From positions 1,433,501 to 1,497,500 of the forward strand of contig NZ_CP124576.1 in the NCBI RefSeq assembly GCF_000281715.2: a DNA stretch of 64,000 bases, given 5' to 3'. The notes beneath the pieces are model-generated. The model was not told the origin of the DNA, did not search any database, and was given only the letters and a program-made list of their open reading frames with translations. Position numbers and translations under genes: made by a program. This DNA is from Sphingobium sp. AP49. Lineage in GTDB: Bacteria > Pseudomonadota > Alphaproteobacteria > Sphingomonadales > Sphingomonadaceae. Positions 23,101 to 28,954 of this stretch are shown here, piece by piece. Positions within the stretch are counted from its first letter, which is position 1, and every line of letters begins with the position of its first letter.

Positions 23101-26100
23101 GGCATCGATCATCGGCAACCCGACCAAGGTGTATGACGGCAACGCCATCGCTACCCTGACGTCCGCCAACTATGCGCTGACCGGCTTCGTCACGGGTGAA
23201 GGCGCGAGCGTGACCGAGACGGTGGGCACCTATGACAGCGCCAATGCCGGCGGTCGCACGGTCACGGCGCAGCTGGGGACGAACGACTTCACCGCAAACA
23301 GCGGCACGCTGCTGGCGAACTATGTGCTGCCGACCAGCGCGTCGGGTGCAGGGACGATCAGCCAGGCGACGCTGCTGGCCTCGATCATCGGCAATCCGAC
23401 CAAGACCTATGACGGCAACACCGTGGCCACCCTGACGTCGGCCAACTACAGCCTGACGGGCTTCGTCACGGGTGAAGGCGCGAGCGTGACCGAGACGGTC
23501 GGTGCCTATGACAGCGCCAACGCCGGCGGCCGCACCGTGACGGTGCAGCTGGGGGCGAACGACTTCACCGCCAACAGCGGCACGCTGCTGGCGAACTATG
23601 TGCTGCCGACCAGCGCGTCGGGTGCGGGGACGATCAGCCAGGCGACCTTGCTGGCATCGATCATCGGCAATCCGACCAAGACCTATGACGGCAACACCGT
23701 GGCGACGCTGACGTCGGCCAATTATGCGCTGACGGGCTTCATCAGTGGTGAAGGTGCGAGCGTGACCGAGACGGTCGGCGCCTATGACAGCGCCAATGCC
23801 GGCGGCCGCACCGTAACCGCGCAGCTGGGCGCCGGCGACTTCAGCGCCAACACGGGCACGCTGCTGGCGAACTACATCCTGCCGACCAGCGCGTCGGGTG
23901 CAGGTACGATCAGCCAGGCGACCTTGCTGGCATCGATCATCGGCAATCCGACCAAGGTCTATGACGGTAACAGCGTAGCAACGCTCACCAGCGCCAACTA
24001 TGCGCTGACGGGCTTCGTGACGGGTGAAGGCGCGAGCGTGACCGAGACGGTGGGCGCCTATGACAGCGCCAATGCCGGCGGCCGCACGGTCACGGCGCAG
24101 CTGGGTAGCGCTGACTTCACCGCCAACACGGGCACGCTGCTGGCGAACTATGTGCTGCCGACGAGCGCGTCGGGCGCGGGTACGATCAGCCAGGCGACCT
24201 TGCTGGCGTCGATCATCGGCAATCCGAACAAGACCTATGACGGCAACACCGTGGCGACGCTCACCAGCGCTAACTATGCGCTGACCGGCTTCGTTATGGG
24301 CGAAGGCGCAAGCGTGACCGAGACGGTGGGCACCTATGACAGCGCCAACGCCGGTGGCCGCACCGTGACGGCGCAGCTGGGCGCCAGCGACTTCACCGCC
24401 AACACGGGCACGACGCTCGGCAACTATGTGCTGCCGACCAGCGCGTCGGGCGCGGGTACGATCAGCCAGGCGACGCTGCTGGCATCGATCATCGGCAATC
24501 CGACCAAGGTCTATGACGGCAATGCCGTAGCGACGCTGACGTCGGCCAATTATGCGCTGACGGGCTTCATCAGTGGTGAAGGTGCGAGCGTGACCGAGAC
24601 GGTGGGCACCTATGACAGCGCCAATGCCGGCGGTCGCACGGTCACGGCGCAGCTGGGGACGAACGACTTCACCGCCAACAGCGGTACGACGCTCAGCAAC
24701 TATGTGCTGCCGACGAGCGCATCGGGTGCAGGGACGATCAGCCAGGCGACCTTGCTGGCATCGATCATCGGCAATCCGACCAAGGTCTATGACGGCAACA
24801 GCGTGGCGACGCTTACCAGCGCCAACTATGCGCTGACCGGCTTTGTGGGTACCGAAGGCGCGAGCGTGACCGAGACGGTGGGCGCCTATGACAGCGCCAA
24901 TGCCGGCGGCCGCACTGTGACCGCGCAGCTGGGGGCCAGCGACTTCACCGCCAACAGCGGCACCACGCTCGGCAACTACATCCTGCCGACCAGCGCATCG
25001 GGCGCAGGGACGATCAGCCAGGCGACGCTGCTGGCATCGATCATCGGCAACCCGACCAAGACCTATGACGGCAACACCGTGGCCGCCCTGACGTCCGCCA
25101 ACTATGCGCTGACCGGCTTCGTCACGGGCGAAGGCGCGAGCGTGACCGAGACGGTGGGCACCTATGACAGCGCCAATGCCGGCGGTCGCACGGTCACGGC
25201 GCAGCTGGGGACGAACGACTTCACCGCAAACAGCGGCACGCTGCTGGCGAACTATGTGCTGCCGACGAGCGCGTCGGGTGCAGGGACGATCAGCCAGGCG
25301 ACGCTGCTGGCCTCGATCATCGGCAACCCGACCAAGACCTATGACGGCAACACCGTGGCCACCCTGACGTCGGCCAACTACAGCCTGACGGGCTTCGTCA
25401 CGGGTGAAGGCGCGAGCGTGACCGAGACGGTCGGTGCCTATGACAGCGCCAACGCCGGCGGCCGCACCGTGACGGTGCAGCTGGGGGCGAACGACTTCAC
25501 CGCCAACAGCGGCACCACGCTCGGCAACTACATCCTGCCGACGAGCGCGTCGGGTGCAGGGACGATCAGCCAGGCGACGCTGCTGGCATCGATCATCGGC
25601 AATCCGACCAAGACCTATGACGGCAATGCCGTAGCAACGCTCACCAGCGCCAACTATGCGCTGACCGGCTTCGTCACGGGCGAAGGCGCGAGCGTGACCG
25701 AGACGGTGGGCACCTATGACAGCGCCAATGCCGGCGGTCGCACGGTCACGGCGCAGCTGGGGACGAACGACTTCACCGCAAACAGCGGCACGCTGCTGGC
25801 GAACTATGTGCTGCCGACGAGCGCGTCGGGTGCAGGGACGATCAGCCAGGCGACGCTGCTGGCCTCGATCATCGGCAACCCGACCAAGACCTATGACGGC
25901 AACACCGTGGCCACCCTGACGTCGGCCAACTACAGCCTGACGGGCTTCGTCACGGGTGAAGGCGCGAGCGTGACCGAGACGGTCGGTGCCTATGACAGCG
26001 CCAATGCCGGCGGCCGCACTGTGACCGCGCAGCTGGGGGCCAACGACTTCACCGCCAACAGCGGCACGCTGCTGGCGAACTATGTGCTGCCGACGAGCGC

Positions 26101-28954
26101 GTCGGGTGCAGGGACGATCAGCCAGGCGACGCTGCTGGCGTCGATCATCGGCAATCCGACCAAGACCTATGACGGCAATGCCGTAGCAACGCTCACCAGC
26201 GCCAACTATGCGCTGACCGGCTTCGTCACGGGCGAAGGCGCGAGCGTGACCGAGACGGTGGGCGCCTATGACAGCGCCAACGCCGGCGGCCGCACCGTGA
26301 CGGCGCAGCTGGGGGCCAGCGACTTCACCGCCAACACGGGCACGCTGCTGGCGAACTATGTGCTGCCGACCAGCGCATCGGGCGCGGGTACGATCAGCCA
26401 GGCGACGCTGCTGGCATCGATCATCGGCAACCCGACCAAGACCTATGACGGCAACAGCGTAGCAACGCTCACCAGCGCCAACTATGCGCTGACGGGTTTC
26501 GTGACCGGCGAAGGCGCGAGCGTGACCGAGACGGTGGGCGCCTATGACAGCGCCAATGCCGGCGGCCGCACCGTGACCGCGCAGCTGGGCGCCGGCGACT
26601 TCACCGCCAACAGCGGCACCACGCTCAGCAACTATGTGCTGCCGACCAGCGCATCGGGCGCGGGTACGATCAGCCAGGCGACGCTGCTGGCATCGATCAT
26701 CGGCAACCCGACCAAGACCTATGACGGCAACAGCGTAGCAACGCTCACCAGCGCCAACTATGCGCTGACGGGTTTCGTGACCGGCGAAGGCGCGAGCGTG
26801 ACCGAGACGGTGGGCGCCTATGACAGCGCCAATGCCGGCGGCCGCACCGTGACCGCGCAGCTGGGCGCCGGCGACTTCACCGCCAACAGCGGCACCACGC
26901 TCAGCAACTATGTGCTGCCGACCAGCGCATCGGGCGCGGGTACGATCAGCCAGGCGACGCTGCTGGCATCGATCATCGGCAACCCGACCAAGACCTATGA
27001 CGGCAACAGCGTAGCAACGCTCACCAGCGCCAACTATGCGCTGACCGGCTTCGTCACGGGTGAAGGTGCGAGCGTGACCGAGACGGTGGGCGCCTATGAC
27101 AGCGCCAATGCCGGCGGCCGCACCGTGACCGCGCAGCTGGGCGCCGGCGACTTCACCGCCAACAGCGGCACCACGCTCAGCAACTATGTGCTGCCGACGA
27201 GCGCATCGGGCGCGGGTACGATCAGCCAGGCGACCTTGCTGGCGTCGATCATCGGCAATCCGACCAAGGTGTATGACGGCAATGCCGTAGCAACGCTCAC
27301 CAGCGCCAACTATGCGCTGACCGGCTTCGTCACGGGTGAAGGCGCGAGCGTGACCGAGACGGTGGGCGCCTATGACAGCGCCAACGCCGGCGGCCGCACG
27401 GTCACGGCGCAGCTGGGGGCCAGCGACTTCACCGCCAACAGCGGCACGACGCTCGGCAACTATGTGCTGCCGACCAGCGCATCGGGCGCGGGTACGATCA
27501 GCCAGGCGACGCTGCTGGCCTCGATCATCGGCAACCCGACCAAGACCTATGACGGCAACAGCGTAGCAACGCTCACCAGCGCCAACTATGCGCTGACCGG
27601 CTTCGTCACGGGCGAAGGCGCGAGCGTGACCGAGACGGTGGGTGCCTATGACAGCGCCAATGCCGGCGGCCGCACGGTCACGGCGCAGCTGGGCGCCAGC
27701 GACTTCACCGCCAACAGCGGTACGCTGCTCGGCAACTATGTGCTGCCGACGAGCGCTGTGGGTGTGGGTACGATCCTGGCGCGGCCGATCAGCGCGCGCG
27801 TAGGTGTCGAGATTGTCGGCAATCCGACGAAAACCTATGATGGCACAACGCTAGCGACACTGAGGCCGGAAAATTATGCGTTGGAGGGCTTTATTGGCAC
27901 GGATGGCGCAACGGTCACCCAGGCGGTGGGTAGCTATGCCGACAATAATGCGGGCGTCCATCTGATTACGGCGCTGTTGTCCCTGTCCGATTTCCTTCCC
28001 GATGCCGGCACTGACCTAGCCAATTATATAATGCCCGAGCGTGCGATCGGTCCCGGTACGATCAATCCCGCCCCTCTTGCAGCGATGCTGATTGGCAACC
28101 CGACCAAGACCTATGACGGCAATGCCGTAGCAACGCTCACCAGCGCCAACTATGCGCTGACCGGCTTCGTCACGGGTGAAGGCGCGAGCGTGACCGAGAC
28201 GGTGGGCGCCTATGACAGCGCCAATGCCGGCGGCCGCACCGTGACGGCGCAGCTGGGCGCCAGCGACTTCACCGCTAATACGGGCACGCTGCTCACTAAC
28301 TACATCCTGCCGACCAGCGCATCGGGTGCGGGGACGATTGATCGGGCCGCTCTGGCAGCGGCGATCACGGGCTATCCGACGAAAAGCTTTGACGGCAATA
28401 GCATCGCCACGCTCACTTCGTCGGATTATACGCTGACGGGCTTCGTCGCGGGCGAAGGGGCCACTGTCACACAGACGCAGGCTAGCTATGCAGCGCCGAC
28501 GGTCGGCGTGCATCAGGTTCGCGCCACGCTCGATGCCGGCGACTATAGTGCCAACAATGGGACATTGCTCAGCAACTATAATCTGCCGGCAATTGCGACC
28601 GGGCCGGGCGAGATCACGCCCCCCACGCCAGAACCGCCCACGCCCTGTGTCGTTCCGACCTCGATCAATTGCACTATCCACGGCTTTGCCGCGCTGCTCG
28701 GCGTACGGCGTTTCTATGTGCCCTATCCTTCGCCCTATTCCATCTATTTTGGTTATACCAATGCCATGGCCGGCCTGCCCAGCGTCCTGCGGCAGAGCAG
28801 CGTGACGCCGATCCCCGGCGGCTTGCTGATCCGCACCGGCATGCCGATTATCAACACCCCCGAACAGGTCCTGCTGCAGGGCGCGACCGGAAAGGAATAT
28901 CGCCTCATGTTCCCGCCGCAGCAGCCCTTGATCTGGCCCGAGGCACAACCGTGA
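11156..28954 (+). CDS. Giant TpsA-type adhesin with FHA N-domain and about 57 YDG repeats
   Basis: 5,932 residues. After a long signal sequence (hydrophobic core PLAAGMFATLLAFATPSAFA, cleavage near residue 55) comes the filamentous-hemagglutinin TPS domain, about 57-300. It begins LPTGGVFVNGSGQIS and carries MNPNGVIVGPGG at 141-152, which the TpsB partner recognises. A beta-helical segment follows to about 590. The rest is YDG/MBG-type beta-sandwich units: 26 diverged copies, 28 near-identical 92-residue copies (residues 2969-5544) and three more. A proline-rich hinge (PPTPEPPTP) leads to a tail of about 105 residues with Cys5831 and Cys5839, the only cysteines I noticed. It should be exported by TpsB and act as a surface adhesin or matrix fibre. 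GTG at 11144 is an alternative start. Confidence 0.93.
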   Translation: MQRRTSMRSRLLLGSVLAHMPVADAVPGKAGHVARPLAAGMFATLLAFATPSAFAQSAPPALPTGGVFVNGSGQISQSSPAGLSITQTSNRGVIDWRDFSIGTEHQVSIQNGNGATLNRVTGGALSRIEGMLSATGSVYLMNPNGVIVGPGGKVATGGDFVATTRTIDADSFMAGGALAIRGTSDGTISNAGSIVSQGGSVVMIARAVTNTGSISAAAGRVDLAAADQVLLATTDGKADGLYVAVGGGRGDISQGGVIQAAAVALQAAHGNVFALAGNRDGLIQATGTATIDGQLWLTAPQGKVEVAGTLKAGNADGTGGKILVNGADVALTSTAYVSASGRSGGEVVIGAESYATGKGLANSTRIADGAQISAGGVEGGGRIETSGKAFSVGAAKIDAGKGGQWLIDPDDLVIDAAAATTIVGSLNGGTDVLQQTTAGGTGGNGDITVAADLVWTGTGDLTLNAYRDIAVNNQITGGGTVTMTAGRDIGINAAVTATGVTGTATGVTTISAGGISATAGDITLTTASFVNQAGASGLSASGRWLVYSGDPANDATGGLTPDFYQYNAPGGTAPADGGNGLLYSIAPTVSFTLGAVTKDYDGTTDAVLDDSNVTVTGLINGDDFTLDGSYADKNAGTGINVTATNFEANQGGIAVYGYNVTTPSVTAAVGTINRKALTAAIIGTPTKTYNATTAVALSSANFALTGVASGESIIINSAATAAYDSANAGNRTVDATFQTSSFTLGSGALLSNYILPTSATGAGLINQASILVNGITANDKVYDGSTGALLNTSSASIYGIIGSDDVTLDLSGATGNFATKNVGTAIAVTGAGFSLTGADAANYAISQPSDLAANITAANLLVTGLTANDKVYDGTNFASVNTNGLIVSGLIFGDDVTPVADSGAQITFAQKNVGADIGVTISGISLSGADAGNYNLDFASTLTADITPRPITITNNGMPTKVYDGTTSAFVSQADVGLSNIVAGESITINQASGLNYASKNVGTWDINVSLNPSDYQAGANTLLSNYSLPTLGTIQGEITPAPLNIIIVGNPTKTYDGNANASLGPSNFEVDGFVTGEGASINQTSGQYAASDAGVWQVSATLDASNFDTDPGTLMSNYIIPSPVTGFGTIVRRNLGPGVVTVDITGNPTKYYDGTNVATLTSSDYTLGGFIAGEGATITETVGQYSDVNAGQWAVTVQLDSSDFDPDQGTNLDNYTLPTSATGIGTILRAPLTAAIIGNPTRVYNGTTRIALQPGNFAISGVVSGESITVSPGNIGTFDLRDAGSRVASASFTGNADFVAGAGTLLTNYVLPVDASGPGTITQAPLNILNVGAQNKVYDQTTLATLTGTATLFGLVSGDDVTLSSAGSTGTFATPNVGNGIVVTVAGYSISGADTANYQLFQPTGITANITRRGLTIDNLTALDKLYDGTTDATLGGTATLVGVLSGDDVALDGGSSTAHFLQKNVGTDLRVQVGGYDLAGAQAGNYALTQPTGLTADINARPLSGAIIGNPTKTYDGTTQVSLGSGNYTLTGFIAGEGGSITQSAGAAYDSANAGARIVTASLVTSDFVVQSGTLLSNYLLPTSISGAGTINQATLTASIVNNPTKVYDSTTFAALTSGDYSISGFVGGEGATITQTVGAYDNKSVGYHTVIATLGSGDFTADTGTTLANYVLPVEATGFGTITPATLQVVGILALDKVYDGNTVAQLDSSGGGLTGIYAGDTVNLVSTGASGQFATKNVGTNIAVTASGYDISGGDSANYVVLQPVGLMADIFVKDISLASVTKVYDALTPVPTVDAAYTLSGVVGGDDVGVNASGIVGNYADKNVGTNKNVDIISGVALKGADATNYNIAADFQGAIGIITPATLTVIGAVALNKIYDQTTAAEIDNSNTSLQGILQTDLVTLNPSALASPIVAGAFANANAGTNKAVTTNAYTIGGDDAGNYTLVQPQGLTATIFQKEITLDSVTKIYNGTTALPTASSGYVFSGVISGDTVTANASAATGQYNDGKDVGNDMSVTVNGLTLGGTSGANYYINDVTADIGFITPRALTVAITGNPTKIYDGTDAATLTDTDYTLTGFVTGEGATITQTSGTYASIHQGSWNVSTTLGLGDYDADIGTLLTNYSLPGTASGNGTITPRTLTINGVVADNKVYDGSVVATLDNSGATLATIVAGDSVSLNYSAATATFDNRNVGTGKTVTATGYTLDNNPFGDYVLDQPVLLSADITSALLVLTRVSRIYDATVNLPTDASAYTLSGIVGTDAVTVDAAAAAASGNYADKNVDNDILVTIGNLQLTGADAGNYAIASSIQDQRIGVITPKALAATIIGNPTKIYDGTRTATLGSGNYQLNGFVGGEGAVITQTAGLYDIKDAGGRTITAALTGGDFAANVGTLLTNYVLPDEAVGAGVINRKLLSVALVGYPTKIYDGTTTATLTDANFDLTGFVAGEDAAVTQSIGSYDSKNAGVRTVTAALIASDFSPIGGTLLGNYVLPVSATGAGQIDQAMLTASIIGTPTKTYDGTRAIALTSGNYQLNGFVTGEGATVTEANGLFVSPNAGMRVVNAALDPGDFAADSGTLLANYVLPTLASGNGRINQKALSAIIIGNPTKTYDGGDTATLASGNYELTGFVGIEGASVTQSAGRYDSANAGARTVTASLAVGDFAADAGTTLSNYVLPTEASGAGTINRKALAAAIIGTPTKVYDGNSVATLTSANYSLTGFVGTEGASVTETVGAYDSANAGGRTVTAQLDSADFTANTGTLLANYVLPTGAVGAGLINRAVLTASIVGIPTKTYDATTTATLDSGNFQLVGFVTGEGAIVTQDSGNYASADAGFRLITASLMVGDFVPTGATLLSNYVLPTSATGMGLIERATLSASIIGNPTKTYDGTTLATLTSGNYALTGFVGGQGATIIETVGTYSSANAGGRTVTAQLGSADFSANSGTTLGNYVLPTSASGAGTISQATLLASIIGNPTKVYDGNAVATLTSANYALTGFVTGEGASVTETVGAYDSANAGGRTVTAQLGASDFTANSGTTLGNYILPTSASGAGTISQATLLASIIGNPTKVYDGNTVATLTSANYALTGFVTGEGASVTETVGAYDSANAGGRTVTAQLGASDFTANSGTTLGNYILPTSASGAGTISQATLLASIIGNPTKTYDGNTVATLTSANYALTGFISGEGASVTETVGAYDSANAGGRTVTAQLGAGDFSANTGTLLANYVLPTSASGAGTISQASLLASIIGNPTKVYDGNAIATLTSANYALTGFVTGEGASVTETVGTYDSANAGGRTVTVQLGANDFTANSGTLLANYVLPTSASGAGTISQATLLASIIGNPTKTYDGNAVATLTSANYALTGFITGEGASVTETVGAYDSANAGGRTVTAQLGASDFTANTGTTLGNYVLPTSASGAGTISQATLLASIIGNPTKVYDGNTVATLTSANYALTGFVTGEGASVTETVGAYDSANAGGRTVTAQLGASDFTASTGTTLGNYVLPTSASGAGTISQATLLASIIGNPTKTYDGNAVATLTSANYALTGFVTGEGASVTETVGAYDSANAGGRTVTAQLGASDFTANTGTTLGNYVLPTSASGAGTISQATLLASIIGNPTKTYDGNSVATLTSANYALTGFVMGEGASVTETVGAYDSANAGGRTVTAQLGTSDFTANSGTTLSNYVLPTSASGAGTISQATLLASIIGNPTKTYDGNSVATLTSANYALTGFVTGEGASVTETVGAYDSANAGGRTVTAQLGASDFTANSGTLLGNYVLPTSASGAGTISQATLLASIIGNPTKTYDGNTVATLTSANYALTGFISGEGASVTETVGAYDSANAGGRTVTAQLGANDFSANSGTLLANYVLPTSASGAGTISQATLLASIIGNPTKVYDGNAVATLTSANYALTGFISGEGASVTETVGTYDSANAGGRTVTAQLGASDFSANSGTTLGNYILPTSASGAGTISQATLLASIIGNPTKVYDGNAIATLTSANYALTGFVTGEGASVTETVGTYDSANAGGRTVTAQLGTNDFTANSGTLLANYVLPTSASGAGTISQATLLASIIGNPTKTYDGNTVATLTSANYSLTGFVTGEGASVTETVGAYDSANAGGRTVTVQLGANDFTANSGTLLANYVLPTSASGAGTISQATLLASIIGNPTKTYDGNTVATLTSANYALTGFISGEGASVTETVGAYDSANAGGRTVTAQLGAGDFSANTGTLLANYILPTSASGAGTISQATLLASIIGNPTKVYDGNSVATLTSANYALTGFVTGEGASVTETVGAYDSANAGGRTVTAQLGSADFTANTGTLLANYVLPTSASGAGTISQATLLASIIGNPNKTYDGNTVATLTSANYALTGFVMGEGASVTETVGTYDSANAGGRTVTAQLGASDFTANTGTTLGNYVLPTSASGAGTISQATLLASIIGNPTKVYDGNAVATLTSANYALTGFISGEGASVTETVGTYDSANAGGRTVTAQLGTNDFTANSGTTLSNYVLPTSASGAGTISQATLLASIIGNPTKVYDGNSVATLTSANYALTGFVGTEGASVTETVGAYDSANAGGRTVTAQLGASDFTANSGTTLGNYILPTSASGAGTISQATLLASIIGNPTKTYDGNTVAALTSANYALTGFVTGEGASVTETVGTYDSANAGGRTVTAQLGTNDFTANSGTLLANYVLPTSASGAGTISQATLLASIIGNPTKTYDGNTVATLTSANYSLTGFVTGEGASVTETVGAYDSANAGGRTVTVQLGANDFTANSGTTLGNYILPTSASGAGTISQATLLASIIGNPTKTYDGNAVATLTSANYALTGFVTGEGASVTETVGTYDSANAGGRTVTAQLGTNDFTANSGTLLANYVLPTSASGAGTISQATLLASIIGNPTKTYDGNTVATLTSANYSLTGFVTGEGASVTETVGAYDSANAGGRTVTAQLGANDFTANSGTLLANYVLPTSASGAGTISQATLLASIIGNPTKTYDGNAVATLTSANYALTGFVTGEGASVTETVGAYDSANAGGRTVTAQLGASDFTANTGTLLANYVLPTSASGAGTISQATLLASIIGNPTKTYDGNSVATLTSANYALTGFVTGEGASVTETVGAYDSANAGGRTVTAQLGAGDFTANSGTTLSNYVLPTSASGAGTISQATLLASIIGNPTKTYDGNSVATLTSANYALTGFVTGEGASVTETVGAYDSANAGGRTVTAQLGAGDFTANSGTTLSNYVLPTSASGAGTISQATLLASIIGNPTKTYDGNSVATLTSANYALTGFVTGEGASVTETVGAYDSANAGGRTVTAQLGAGDFTANSGTTLSNYVLPTSASGAGTISQATLLASIIGNPTKVYDGNAVATLTSANYALTGFVTGEGASVTETVGAYDSANAGGRTVTAQLGASDFTANSGTTLGNYVLPTSASGAGTISQATLLASIIGNPTKTYDGNSVATLTSANYALTGFVTGEGASVTETVGAYDSANAGGRTVTAQLGASDFTANSGTLLGNYVLPTSAVGVGTILARPISARVGVEIVGNPTKTYDGTTLATLRPENYALEGFIGTDGATVTQAVGSYADNNAGVHLITALLSLSDFLPDAGTDLANYIMPERAIGPGTINPAPLAAMLIGNPTKTYDGNAVATLTSANYALTGFVTGEGASVTETVGAYDSANAGGRTVTAQLGASDFTANTGTLLTNYILPTSASGAGTIDRAALAAAITGYPTKSFDGNSIATLTSSDYTLTGFVAGEGATVTQTQASYAAPTVGVHQVRATLDAGDYSANNGTLLSNYNLPAIATGPGEITPPTPEPPTPCVVPTSINCTIHGFAALLGVRRFYVPYPSPYSIYFGYTNAMAGLPSVLRQSSVTPIPGGLLIRTGMPIINTPEQVLLQGATGKEYRLMFPPQQPLIWPEAQP
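12928..20059 (+). repeat. 26 diverged YDG units of tpsA
   Basis: Tandem in-frame units of two kinds. One kind of about 75-90 residues has NDKVYDG or VTKVYD and a later KNVGT...GADAGNY block. The other of about 92 residues has IIGNPTKTYDG, a GFVAGEGA block and LLSNYVLPTSA. The two kinds are mixed without strict alternation. DNA identity between neighbours is low, so this part is old compared with the array that follows. The unit at about 19245-19515 already has the sequence of the later array. Confidence 0.85.
20060..27787 (+). repeat. 28-copy near-identical 276-bp tandem array within tpsA
   Basis: 28 units of exactly 276 bp (92 codons) fill 7,728 bp without any length variant; the sum matches the coordinates exactly. 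Each unit begins LLASIIGNPTK and ends GAGTISQAT. Differences are confined to about a dozen residues: T/V before YDGN, then A/T/S at the next site, FVTGEG versus FISGEG, GAYD versus GTYD, TAQL versus TVQL, the GAS/GAN/GAG/GTN/GSA site, and TTLG/LLAN/TTLS before NY. These variants occur in shuffled combinations, as expected from recombination between copies. Being a multiple of three, gain or loss of units keeps the frame. Confidence 0.95.
27788..28617 (+). repeat. Last three YDG units of tpsA
   Basis: A diverged unit (NPTKTYDGTTLATLRPENY), then one whose core from about 28095 to 28270 has the sequence of the main array, then a second diverged unit (YPTKSFDGNSIATL) before the proline-rich hinge. 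The middle unit is therefore an isolated array-type copy between two old ones. Confidence 0.85.

Noticed and set aside
20060..27787. Could the regular repeats be a CRISPR array or satellite
   Set aside because: The repeat unit is 276 bp with no spacers, stays in frame throughout and encodes protein domains.
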